NCBI GenBank assembly: GCA_028284865.1
Contig: JANQQV010000026.1
Coordinates: 1-64,000, forward strand
Origin: Rhodothermales bacterium
Lineage (GTDB): Bacteria; Bacteroidota; Rhodothermia; Rhodothermales; UBA10348
Length of the DNA stretch: 64,000 nt
Reading direction: 5' to 3'
Part shown: positions 13,949 to 21,625 of the stretch, piece by piece
Layout of the letters: every line of letters starts with the position of its first letter
Position numbering within the stretch: the first letter of the stretch is position 1
Notes under the pieces: generated by a model
What the model was told of the DNA's origin: nothing
The model's input: the letters and a program-made list of their open reading frames with translations, nothing else
The model's database searches: none
Position numbers and translations under genes: made by a program

Positions 13949-14548
13949 ATGAATCACCACGAATACGAACTCATACAGGCGGCAAAGGGCGGCGATAACC
14001 GCGCTTTCGACGAACTGGTACGTCTGTATGATAGACGTATTCTGCAGGTTGCCCATGGCATCATGGGAAACATGCAGGATGCCTACGATGCGTATCAGGA
14101 GGGCGTGATTCGGGCGTACCGGAAGCTGCACACATTCCGCAGCGACAGTTCGTTCGGAACCTGGTTGACTCGCATCGTCATCAATCAGGCATTGAACATG
14201 AAGAAGAAATGGCATCGAAAACATGGCGTATCGCTGGATGAGGCCACCGAGTCCACGCCAGCCATGCTGCTTGATGACCGATCGCAAGCAGACGAAGTGT
14301 TGCTTTCCCACGAGCTTTCGAGCGAGATCAGGGAGAGCATGAACCGACTTTCAGACAGGGAGCGCTCGGTGTTCGTCTTGAAGCACATGCACGGGTATCG
14401 ACTCCGGGAAATCGCCCTCATGATCGACTGCGCTGAGGGTACGGTGAAGAACTACCTGTTTCGAGCGACCCAGAAAATGCGGGAATCCCTGCAACATCAT
14501 GCTGTCGCCGACGCGTCGAGCGTGGGCAGTGCGGCATCATCATCGTGA
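13949..14548 (+). CDS. ECF-type RNA polymerase sigma factor
   Basis: This sigma-70 family protein (199 aa) directs RNA polymerase to a special promoter set. Region 2 covers about residues 10-85 (ELIQAAKGGDNRAFDELVRL ... FRSDSSFGTWLTRIVINQAL). Region 4 has the helix-turn-helix RLREIALMIDCAEGTVKNYL near residues 150-172. ATG 13949 is chosen over an in-frame ATG at 13919 because the latter sits next to a palindrome and adds residues not seen in the family. The stop overlaps the GTG of the next gene (GTGA), a sign of translational coupling with the presumed anti-sigma factor. Confidence 0.9.
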   Translation: MNHHEYELIQAAKGGDNRAFDELVRLYDRRILQVAHGIMGNMQDAYDAYQEGVIRAYRKLHTFRSDSSFGTWLTRIVINQALNMKKKWHRKHGVSLDEATESTPAMLLDDRSQADEVLLSHELSSEIRESMNRLSDRERSVFVLKHMHGYRLREIALMIDCAEGTVKNYLFRATQKMRESLQHHAVADASSVGSAASSS

Positions 14549-15498
14549 CGACTATGACGAAGAAACCTTGCACCATCACCAGAGAAGAGCTGACTCTCTA
14601 CTATTACGACGAGCTTGGGGCCGCCGCCCGAGCGGATGTCGAGCGTCGTCTTGCTGCGAGTCCAGCTTGTCAGGAAGAGTTGGCATCACTCTCAGCCCTG
14701 GAGGCACAGGTGCCGAGAACGCCTTCGGTTCAGATCGAAGATGACGTCCTCGCAGCTATTCGCACCTCTACGTCACGTCGATTGCAGGAAGAGGCTTCCC
14801 GTCCCGCTCCGCGCATTCTCTCATTGACCTGGCCGTCTTTGCCTCGGCTGGCCATGGGAATGGCAGCCGTAGTTGCCATCTTTTTCGTCGGGCGTATCAC
14901 TGCCCCCGGCGAGTCCGTTTCAACGCTGGCGTCAGGTTTGCCGGAAGCGGATACCCGGATATCCGACATCCAACTGGACCGGGAAACGGGATTCGTCCAG
15001 ATCAGCTGGGAAGAGACCAGGCCCGTATCCATCCAGGCAGACCTGTCCGACCAACGCGTTCAGGCCCTTCTCAGTCGTGCGCTACAAGATGAGTCCAATC
15101 CGGGAAGCCGCCTCCAAGCCGTACGAGCGGTCTCCCAGGTGGAGCTATTCACGTCGGAGCCAGATCCGGCATTGACGCTGGCCATGGAGGAAGTGCTCCG
15201 AACGGAATCCAACGAAGGTATTCGGTTGCAGACCTTGAAAGCGCTCTCGGCCCTTCATCAAGGCACGCCCGTGTCGGAATCGCTCAAAGGAATCCTGATT
15301 GAAATGCTCACTTCAGAGCGGAGTCCTGCTATTCGCATCGAGGTGCTGAATCTGCTGACGCGGAATGAGCTGACTTCCATGGAGCTGCAGACGGCACTCC
15401 AGGAAGCCAGGCAGGATGCCAATCCGTTCATCCGAAGTCAGGCTGAAGCCGCACTGGCTGACATGGAGTCAACAACGCCGCTCGAGTCCATAGAGTGA
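14545..15498 (+). CDS. Membrane anti-sigma-like protein with HEAT repeats
   Basis: The 317-residue protein has three parts. The N-terminal domain (about 10-60) resembles the anti-sigma ZAS/zf-HC2 fold but keeps only one cysteine and has tyrosines where the zinc histidine should be. One membrane helix follows (about 92-113, LPRLAMGMAAVVAIFFVGRI). The rest is an outside part with helical HEAT-type repeats (about 165-310), recurring as SNPGSRLQAVRAVSQ, SNEGIRLQTLKALSA and RSPAIRIEVLNLLTR. It overlaps the sigma gene by four bases, so it probably holds that factor at the membrane; GTG 14545 or ATG 14554 may be the start. The HEAT part could sense an envelope partner, such as the two exported proteins encoded next. 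Confidence 0.8.
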   Translation: MTTMTKKPCTITREELTLYYYDELGAAARADVERRLAASPACQEELASLSALEAQVPRTPSVQIEDDVLAAIRTSTSRRLQEEASRPAPRILSLTWPSLPRLAMGMAAVVAIFFVGRITAPGESVSTLASGLPEADTRISDIQLDRETGFVQISWEETRPVSIQADLSDQRVQALLSRALQDESNPGSRLQAVRAVSQVELFTSEPDPALTLAMEEVLRTESNEGIRLQTLKALSALHQGTPVSESLKGILIEMLTSERSPAIRIEVLNLLTRNELTSMELQTALQEARQDANPFIRSQAEAALADMESTTPLESIE

Positions 15499-15582
15499 AA
15501 AGACCCTGAGTGAAAAGACCCTGAGTGAGGAGCTCTTGAGTGAACAGCATTCGAGCGAAAAGAAATGGAGTGAAATGAAGAG
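15493..15582 (+). repeat. Six tandem 15-bp repeats across a gene junction
   Basis: Six units of exactly 15 bases run without a gap: 15493, 15508, 15523, 15538, 15553 and 15568. The first two are identical (GAGTGAAAAGACCCT); the others keep the GAGTGA or GAGCGA head. The stop codon of the anti-sigma gene is the TGA of unit 1, and the start codon of the next gene is in unit 6. GAGTGA resembles a ribosome-binding sequence. The copies may tune translation of the downstream gene. Confidence 0.8.
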
Positions 15583-16822
15583 AACGATTTACATAGCATC
15601 CGCCAGCCTTCTGGTTTTCGGACTGGCTGTCTTGCTCGCAAAGCCGTCGCTCGCCCAGGAGATCACCGGGGAAGGGAACGAGCGGATGTATGAGCGAACG
15701 TATCGCATGAACCTGACGGGCCACGATACCATCCATTTCGAGGACATGGGCAGCGAAATGGAGATCAAGACTACGAGCGGCAACGAATTGCTCATCTGGC
15801 AGTCCATTCCGGTCAAGGATCGCTCCCGATCAGAGGCCATGTCGTTCGGTCGAGAGTTCGAACTGGAGTTGTCCGTTCGCAACGGCCGGGCAGAGGTCGA
15901 AAGCCCAGGAGAGCCACGAGGGTCGATGTACGAGATCCGCGTCCCCGAGGGCATTCACGTTGACCTGGGCACCGAATGGGGAACCGTAGAGGTCTCCGGG
16001 CTCGGAGGCAACCTCGAGATTCGCCACGGTGGAGGCGCCATTGAGGTCGATGACATCGCAGGGTTCGTGACCATCGTTACGGAAGGTGGGACCGTCGAAG
16101 TGAATGACGTCGCGGGCGCGCTTACCATCCAGTCCGATGGCGGAGGTGTGAGTGCAGAGCGGATCGGAGATGACGTCACGCTCGCCATTGGTGGCGGAGG
16201 CATTGAAATCGAGAACGTTCAAGGCGATGTCACCGCAACCACTGCCGGCGGGAATGTCGATATCAGTGTCGTCACCGGGGATGTGACGGCTGTTACTTCG
16301 GCCGGCAACATGGATGTCGAGGATGTGGGAGGCAGTGCCGATCTGAGCAATGGAGGCGGAAGCATCGACGTGTCCAGGGTAGAAGGATCCTTGACGGCAA
16401 CCACATCAGGCGGAGATATCGATGCCATGGACGTCGGTGGCCGTATTCGGGTCGAGACGCTGGCGGGAGATGTCGATCTCACGGATGTTCGTTCTTCTCT
16501 TCGGGTGATTTCAGAAGTGGGGGATGTGGACGTCGAGGTCAGCCATGCTGATTTCCTCGAAGAAGGAAGCATTGAAATCGATCTGGGTTATGGGGACATC
16601 GATCTGATGCTACCCCGCAAAACAGATGCGCTGCTGATCGCCAACGTTCAGGAATCGGGAGGCATTGAGATCGACAACGAACACTGGGATGTTGAAGTCC
16701 TGCGAACCCGAGGACAAACCGAGCAGGGACGTTCCCGCCGGGCCGAGATCCAGATTGGTCGAGGTGGTGGCGAAATCAGTATCCGACTCCTGAGTGGAGA
16801 GATCACGATCGAGCACCAGTAA
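15575..16822 (+). CDS. Exported DUF4097-type beta-repeat protein
   Basis: The product (415 aa) has a signal peptide (MKRTIYIASASLLVFGLAVL then ending SLAQ) and then a long series of short strands. They have the form GG-I/V-E/D-V at about 20-residue spacing (NLEIRHGGGAIEVDDI, GGNVDISVVTGDVTAV and so on), the pattern of DUF4097 putative adhesins that likely form a beta-helix. ATG 15575 is chosen because a signal peptide starts there and GGAG lies eight bases upstream (15564-15567); an earlier in-frame ATG (15536) falls inside the 15-bp repeats. It follows a sigma/anti-sigma pair and may be a target or effector of that switch. Confidence 0.85.
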   Translation: MKRTIYIASASLLVFGLAVLLAKPSLAQEITGEGNERMYERTYRMNLTGHDTIHFEDMGSEMEIKTTSGNELLIWQSIPVKDRSRSEAMSFGREFELELSVRNGRAEVESPGEPRGSMYEIRVPEGIHVDLGTEWGTVEVSGLGGNLEIRHGGGAIEVDDIAGFVTIVTEGGTVEVNDVAGALTIQSDGGGVSAERIGDDVTLAIGGGGIEIENVQGDVTATTAGGNVDISVVTGDVTAVTSAGNMDVEDVGGSADLSNGGGSIDVSRVEGSLTATTSGGDIDAMDVGGRIRVETLAGDVDLTDVRSSLRVISEVGDVDVEVSHADFLEEGSIEIDLGYGDIDLMLPRKTDALLIANVQESGGIEIDNEHWDVEVLRTRGQTEQGRSRRAEIQIGRGGGEISIRLLSGEITIEHQ

Positions 16823-16950
16823 TCGAGCACCGATACTCAGGCACCATTCTTTGAGCACCTGTCGTCAAGCGCGGCTTGACCAGGGCAATAGCGAGCGCAA
16901 CCCCTTCATCGGGAGGCCGTAGAGCTGCCTCAACACAAAACGTCACGATC

Positions 16951-17853
16951 ATGAATCGATTCAACCCTATCCGTTTCTCTTCACTTGTTGCTGCGGTGCT
17001 CATAGTGAGCCTCGCCCACGACGCCCAAGCCCGACAGGATGTGATGAAAGAGCAGTTTTCAGTCCGAGAGGGTGGCACACTGCACCTGGACGTCGACTAT
17101 GGGGACATTGAAGTCGAGACGCATGGTCGCGACGAAGTGCTCATCACCCTGGAGCGGGATGTGGATCGCGCCTCCGATAGTGAGAAGAAAGAGATCTATG
17201 CCCGGCAGGAAATCATCTTCGATAAGGACGGCAATGACGTGATCGTCGAAATCCGATTCGATGAGGACGATGTAGATAGAGCCTGGAAGCGCTGGAAGCG
17301 TGACTACGACCTGGAAGTCGATCTCACCATCACCATCCCCGAGCGGTACAACGTCGAATTCCGCACGGGCGCGGGCAACGTGATCATCGCAGAGGCAGAA
17401 GGTGACATTTCCGGCCGAACAGGTGCTGGAAATATTGAAATTGAAGGTGTATTCGGTACGCTCGACATCTCATCAGGAGCTGGAAACATCACCATTGATG
17501 GCGCGGAGGGGGATGTCTACGTCCAGTCAGGTGCGGGCGGTGTAGAGCTTGAAGATGTGCAGGGACGCATCGAAGCCCGCACTGGAGCAGGTAACATCAC
17601 GGCCGTCATCACGGGTCCACTCGCCGGCGACTCGTCGTTCGACACGGGGGCCGGAAACGTGACTGTTTACCTGGCCGATGACGTGGAGGCGGACGTAGAA
17701 GGACGTGCCAGCCTAGGCAACGCCAAGTCAGACTTTGATCTGCGTGTACGTGGCAAGTTCATGTCGAAGTCCTTCAGTGGTCGCATCAACGGAGGCGGAC
17801 CGGAGATCACCTTGTCCTCAGGCGTGGGTAACGTGTCACTTCGCCGCAACTGA
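16951..17853 (+). CDS. Second exported DUF4097-type beta-repeat protein
   Basis: This 300-residue protein is a paralogue of the preceding one. A signal peptide (about 1-29, ending AQAR) is followed by LHLDVDYGDIEVETHGRDEV, a charged middle part and a run of GAGN repeats (TGAGNVIIAEAEGDI, SGAGNITIDGAEGDVYV, TGAGNITAVI) that end GVGNVSLRRN. The start at ATG 16951 is preferred to an upstream ATG at 16876 because the signal sequence begins here. The gene lies 128 bases after its paralogue, probably in the same transcript. Function is unknown; the family is thought to be surface or periplasmic. Confidence 0.85.
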   Translation: MNRFNPIRFSSLVAAVLIVSLAHDAQARQDVMKEQFSVREGGTLHLDVDYGDIEVETHGRDEVLITLERDVDRASDSEKKEIYARQEIIFDKDGNDVIVEIRFDEDDVDRAWKRWKRDYDLEVDLTITIPERYNVEFRTGAGNVIIAEAEGDISGRTGAGNIEIEGVFGTLDISSGAGNITIDGAEGDVYVQSGAGGVELEDVQGRIEARTGAGNITAVITGPLAGDSSFDTGAGNVTVYLADDVEADVEGRASLGNAKSDFDLRVRGKFMSKSFSGRINGGGPEITLSSGVGNVSLRRN

Positions 17854-17888
17854 TCGCGGGCGTTCACGCGGCTTTCTTGAACAAGGGC

Positions 17889-17918
17889 TGGACAGAAATC
17901 CTTGAATGCGCTTATCTT
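17889..17918 (+). promoter_or_regulatory. Candidate promoter of the TetR-type gene
   Basis: TGGACA (17889-17894) and TATCTT (17913-17918) are separated by 18 bases. The 17-bp palindrome that probably binds the regulator lies immediately downstream. Confidence 0.4.
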
Positions 17919-17919
17919 C

Positions 17920-17936
17920 GGTTAACACTGTTAACC
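17920..17936 (+). promoter_or_regulatory. TetR-type operator palindrome
   Basis: GGTTAACA-c-TGTTAACC is a perfect inverted repeat with 8-bp arms around one base. It is located 8 bases before the chosen ATG of the TetR-family gene. Size and place match autoregulatory operators of this family. Confidence 0.65.
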
Positions 17937-17944
17937 CTGCCGAG

Positions 17945-18565
17945 ATGAGCGAAAAGGAAGAAAAAAGCCTGCGACGGGCCATCCTGGACACCGCGAGACA
18001 GCTGCTGACTACTGTCGGCTATGCTCGCTTGTCCATGCGTAATATCGCAAACGAGATCGGGTATAGTGCAACAAGCATCTATCTGTATTTCGAGAGCAAG
18101 GACGACCTCGTTCATGCGTTGATTGACGAAGGCGTCGATCTGTTGCATGAGCGCCTGACCCAGGCTGACGCATCTGCCTCCACTCCCGAAGCACGTTTGG
18201 AAGCCATGTGCCGTGCGTACGTGGCGTTCGGAATCGAGCGCCCCGAGTACTACGAGATCATGTATGTACTCCACCCGGAGTACATCAAACGGTATCCAAC
18301 GGAGAAGTATCGCAAGGCACGTCGCAATCTGGAGATCATGGCGCGTGCCATCCAGGATGGGATCGACAGCGACGTGTTTCGGGACGCGGAACCGATGCTG
18401 GCGGCCAACCTGGTCTGGAGTCAATTGCACGGAGTGGTCACGTTGCTTTCTTCCGAGCGAGTGGATAAACGCATAGATCCAGATCAGCTCATCGATGCGG
18501 CCTGCCAACATGTAGTGGCGAGTCTGCGCAGTTGGGGCCAGGCAGTGGCTGAGCCCTCCCGTTGA
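17945..18565 (+). CDS. TetR/AcrR-family transcriptional regulator
   Basis: This is a 206-residue one-component repressor. The N-terminal helix-turn-helix (about residues 12-58) reads ILDTARQLLTTVGYARLSMR then NIANEIGYSATSIYLYFESK, typical of TetR. The C-terminal part resembles TetR_C ligand domains with the YVAFGIERPEYYEIMYV segment. ATG 17945 is chosen: the earlier in-frame ATG (17906) would place the promoter/operator inside the gene. It directly precedes a FadE-type acyl-CoA dehydrogenase, so it probably senses an acyl-CoA and controls fatty-acid breakdown; that link is inference from position. Confidence 0.88.
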   Translation: MSEKEEKSLRRAILDTARQLLTTVGYARLSMRNIANEIGYSATSIYLYFESKDDLVHALIDEGVDLLHERLTQADASASTPEARLEAMCRAYVAFGIERPEYYEIMYVLHPEYIKRYPTEKYRKARRNLEIMARAIQDGIDSDVFRDAEPMLAANLVWSQLHGVVTLLSSERVDKRIDPDQLIDAACQHVVASLRSWGQAVAEPSR

Positions 18566-18639
18566 GGATGGCTTAAGGAGCACGAACCAACAGGTGAAGG
18601 CTCCGACTCATCGGAACTTGCTGGTAGACCCCTCGCAAC

Positions 18640-21108
18640 ATGACGCTGCCTTTCTATTCCTTCCTGGACGGTTTAGCCCCGGACTGGGCTGTCACCGTCG
18701 TCCTTATTCTTGCCATTCTGCACATGGGATTCCATGGGTGGGGCCTTCGAGCCTGGTTGGCGGTTCTGGCTGTTTTCTTTTACGGTATGGGAGTGGCAAT
18801 GGGCTGGTGGATCGCACTGGCTGTGGTTGCTGTATTGTTTGCTCTGCCGCTGATCCGTCGGGTACTGAGCATCGGCGTCATGCGCTTGCTGGACGCCCTC
18901 AAGTTTCTGCCCACCATCTCGAAAACAGAACAGGAAGCCATAGACGCGGGAACGACCTGGGTGGAAGGCGAGCTGTTTTCCGGCAACCCGGACTTCAAGC
19001 GGATCCTGGCCGAAGACTATCCGGGCCTCACGCCAGAGGAGCAGGCGTTCATCGATGGTCCGTGTCAAGAAGTTTGTGATGCAACCGATGATTGGGATGT
19101 ATTCAAACGGAGGGACCTGTCGCCTGAAGTGTGGGACCTGCTGAAGAAGCACCGATTCTTCGGAATGATCATCCCGAAAGAGTATGGTGGACTCGGATTT
19201 TCCGCGTCGGCCAACAGTGCTGTTGTGGGCAAGGTGGCCTCGGCCAACACGGTGTTGGGAATTACGGTGATGGTGCCCAACTCACTTGGCCCAGCCGAGC
19301 TGTTGATTCACTACGGGACCGACGCGCAAAAAGACTACTACCTGCCTCGACTCGCCTCCCACGAAGAGATTCCAGCATTCGCGCTCACTGAACCTGGCGC
19401 CGGTTCTGATGCGGGGGCCATGTCGGCCAGGGGAGAAGTTTTCCGGGGAGACGATGGTCGGCTCAAGGTTCGATTGAACTGGAGCAAGCGCTACATCACG
19501 CTGGCGCCGATCTCGACCGTGCTGGGACTGGCCTTCAAGTTGTTCGACCCGGACAACTTGCTGGGAAAGGGAACACGTCTTGGCATTACCTGTGCTCTGG
19601 TCAAATCCGACACGCCCGGTGTGGACAACGGCCATCGACATGACCCGCTCGGGATTCCGTTCTATAACGGTCCGACGTACGGCAAGGATGTCGTTGTCGA
19701 CCTCGAAGAGTCCATCATCGGTGGATCCGATGGAATCAGTCGAGGATGGCGGATGCTCATGGAGTGCCTGGCCGCAGGAAGGGGAATCTCGCTGCCAGCT
19801 GTCGGCACATACAGCGCCAAGAAAGTGGCCCGCGTGGCTGGCGCCCACGCCGTAGTCCGTAAGCAGTTTGGGCTTTCCATCGGCAAGTTTGAAGGCATTG
19901 AAGAGCCACTTGCCCGAATCGCAGGAACGACCTACATCCTGGATGCGGCACGCCGCTTTACCAACGGTGCGTTGAACAAAGGCGCCAAGCCGGCTGTGGT
20001 TACGGCCATCATGAAGTTCAACGCAACCGAGGAATTCCGGAATGTCATCAATGACGGAATGGACATCCTCGGCGGGAATGCGATTTCCCGCGGACCTCGC
20101 AATGCCCTGGCTCACGCTTACATCAACACGCCGATCGGAGTGACGGTCGAAGGTGCCAACATCCTTACACGTACGTTGATCGTGTTCGGTCAGGGTGCCA
20201 TCCGGTCACACCCCTGGGTGTTGAAAGAAGTGCACGCTCTGGAAGCGAACGATGCCAAGGCATTTGATCACGCGTTCTGGAAGCATGTGGGCATGGTTAT
20301 CCAGAACACGTTCCGTTCCATTTTCCTGTCGCTCAGCCGGGGCCGACTGGCCTCCTCGCCCGTGAGCGGGCCAGCCGCCAAGTATTACCGGAAGCTGGCA
20401 TGGGCTTCCGCCTCGTTCAGCATACTTTCGGATCTGGCCCTCGGGCTTATGGGAGGGACCCTGAAACGCCGTGAGATGATCACGGGTCGATTTGCAGACA
20501 TCTTCTCCTGGCTGTATCTCACCACCGCCACGCTGCAGCGATTCGAGGTGGAAGGACGACTCAAGGAGGACGAACCCCTCCTGCGCTATACCATGGCCGT
20601 GACGTTCACTCGCATTCAGGAGAGCTTTGACGCCTTGTTCGCCTCGCTTCGCCTGCCTGTGTTCGGGTTGCTGTTCCGAGGCCCGATCGGCGCGTGGTCG
20701 CGATTGAATCGCCTCGTGGCGCCTGCATCGGACAAGGATATCCAGCTGGTTGCATCCATACTGAAAACGCCAGGCAGCCAACGGGACCGATTGACCGAAG
20801 GCATGTACATCTCATCCTCGCATGAGCGCCCGACCGGGCGCCTCGACCGGGCGATGCTCGCCAGCGTTGAGACCGAGAAGGCTTCGGCCCTCTTGAAGAA
20901 GGCATCGCGTAAAGGCGATCTGCCTCGAGGCCCGCTGGACGCGCAGCTCAGTCAGGCTGTTGAAAAGGGAATGCTATCTCAGGACGAGGCCGATGCGGTC
21001 AGGGAAGCGGAACGACTTCGCGACGATGCCATCCAGGTGGATGCCTTTCCACTCGATGAGTATCGCCAGACAGCCTACGTAGAGGACGCTGCGCCTGTTT
21101 TTGGATGA
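18640..21108 (+). CDS. fadE: Acyl-CoA dehydrogenase, FadE type
   Basis: This large FadE-class enzyme (822 aa) catalyses the first, FAD-dependent oxidation of fatty acyl-CoA in beta-oxidation. Two or three N-terminal hydrophobic segments (residues 10-75) suggest membrane attachment, as in E. coli FadE. The dehydrogenase core shows FFGMIIPKEYGGLGFS, the acyl-CoA/FAD motif LTEPGAGSDAGAM (about 248-260) and GMDILGGNAISRGP. The FadE-specific C-terminal extension (DUF1974-like) fills residues 550-820. Length agrees with the 814 residues of E. coli FadE. It follows the TetR gene by 74 bases. Confidence 0.93.
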   Translation: MTLPFYSFLDGLAPDWAVTVVLILAILHMGFHGWGLRAWLAVLAVFFYGMGVAMGWWIALAVVAVLFALPLIRRVLSIGVMRLLDALKFLPTISKTEQEAIDAGTTWVEGELFSGNPDFKRILAEDYPGLTPEEQAFIDGPCQEVCDATDDWDVFKRRDLSPEVWDLLKKHRFFGMIIPKEYGGLGFSASANSAVVGKVASANTVLGITVMVPNSLGPAELLIHYGTDAQKDYYLPRLASHEEIPAFALTEPGAGSDAGAMSARGEVFRGDDGRLKVRLNWSKRYITLAPISTVLGLAFKLFDPDNLLGKGTRLGITCALVKSDTPGVDNGHRHDPLGIPFYNGPTYGKDVVVDLEESIIGGSDGISRGWRMLMECLAAGRGISLPAVGTYSAKKVARVAGAHAVVRKQFGLSIGKFEGIEEPLARIAGTTYILDAARRFTNGALNKGAKPAVVTAIMKFNATEEFRNVINDGMDILGGNAISRGPRNALAHAYINTPIGVTVEGANILTRTLIVFGQGAIRSHPWVLKEVHALEANDAKAFDHAFWKHVGMVIQNTFRSIFLSLSRGRLASSPVSGPAAKYYRKLAWASASFSILSDLALGLMGGTLKRREMITGRFADIFSWLYLTTATLQRFEVEGRLKEDEPLLRYTMAVTFTRIQESFDALFASLRLPVFGLLFRGPIGAWSRLNRLVAPASDKDIQLVASILKTPGSQRDRLTEGMYISSSHERPTGRLDRAMLASVETEKASALLKKASRKGDLPRGPLDAQLSQAVEKGMLSQDEADAVREAERLRDDAIQVDAFPLDEYRQTAYVEDAAPVFG

Positions 21109-21260
21109 ACATGCGGTCTCTGGACGACTCAGAGGTCCTTTTCTGACGCTGGAAAAGACAAAAGCCGGCAAAGATCGGACGGCAGGCTCTCATTCGCAAG
21201 AAGCCTCACCGCTTCGTATATTATCAGTTCGTTTTCAGAGACAGCCAACCCCGTTTTTCC

Positions 21261-21455
21261 ATGGCAACCCAAAGCATGAACGACAGTTGGACTCGCGTCG
21301 TTGACCAGATCCGGACGATCTGGAGCGACCAGGAGTTCGACGATGCGGAGATGAAGAAAGCTCGCGGCAAGCTGAACAAGATGGTGGATCTGATCCACGA
21401 AAAGACAGGCGAGCCCCGCCCCGACATCGTTCAGAAGATTTCGGCTTTTCTCTAG
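21261..21455 (+). CDS. Small CsbD-like protein
   Basis: A 64-residue acidic, helical protein. The pattern W-x9-W, then DDAEMKKARGKLNKMVDLIH and a final helix PDIVQKISAFL resembles the CsbD general-stress family (IKGxWKxxxGK ... L.GxIQ.xYG), but the match is loose. A terminator follows 23 bases after the stop, so it forms a one-gene transcript. It lies between fadE and the carboxylase gene but its role is unknown. Confidence 0.7.
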   Translation: MATQSMNDSWTRVVDQIRTIWSDQEFDDAEMKKARGKLNKMVDLIHEKTGEPRPDIVQKISAFL

Positions 21456-21478
21456 GAGCCACCCCACCCGGTTCCTTC

Positions 21479-21509
21479 AAAGCCCGGCCCTTCAGGCCGG
21501 GCTTTTTTT
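21479..21509 (+). terminator. Rho-independent terminator after CsbD-like gene
   Basis: The 11-bp stem AAAGCCCGGCC (21479-21489) and GGCCGGGCTTT (21495-21505) has a 5-base loop, and the T-run continues to 21509. Confidence 0.92.
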
Positions 21510-21625
21510 GTTTCCAGCTTGAATTCACGGATGTGGCTGAACCGGTAACCAGAAAACACCGTTTCTTGAGCAACATCCGGTCAATGCTCCACTCCGGAAA
21601 TCCTATCACTCCAACTTCCTCGCAG

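Noticed and set aside
15536-15574. Upstream ATG start for the first DUF4097 gene
   Set aside because: It would translate the 15-bp repeats ahead of the signal peptide; ATG 15575 has a GGAG eight bases upstream and begins the signal sequence.
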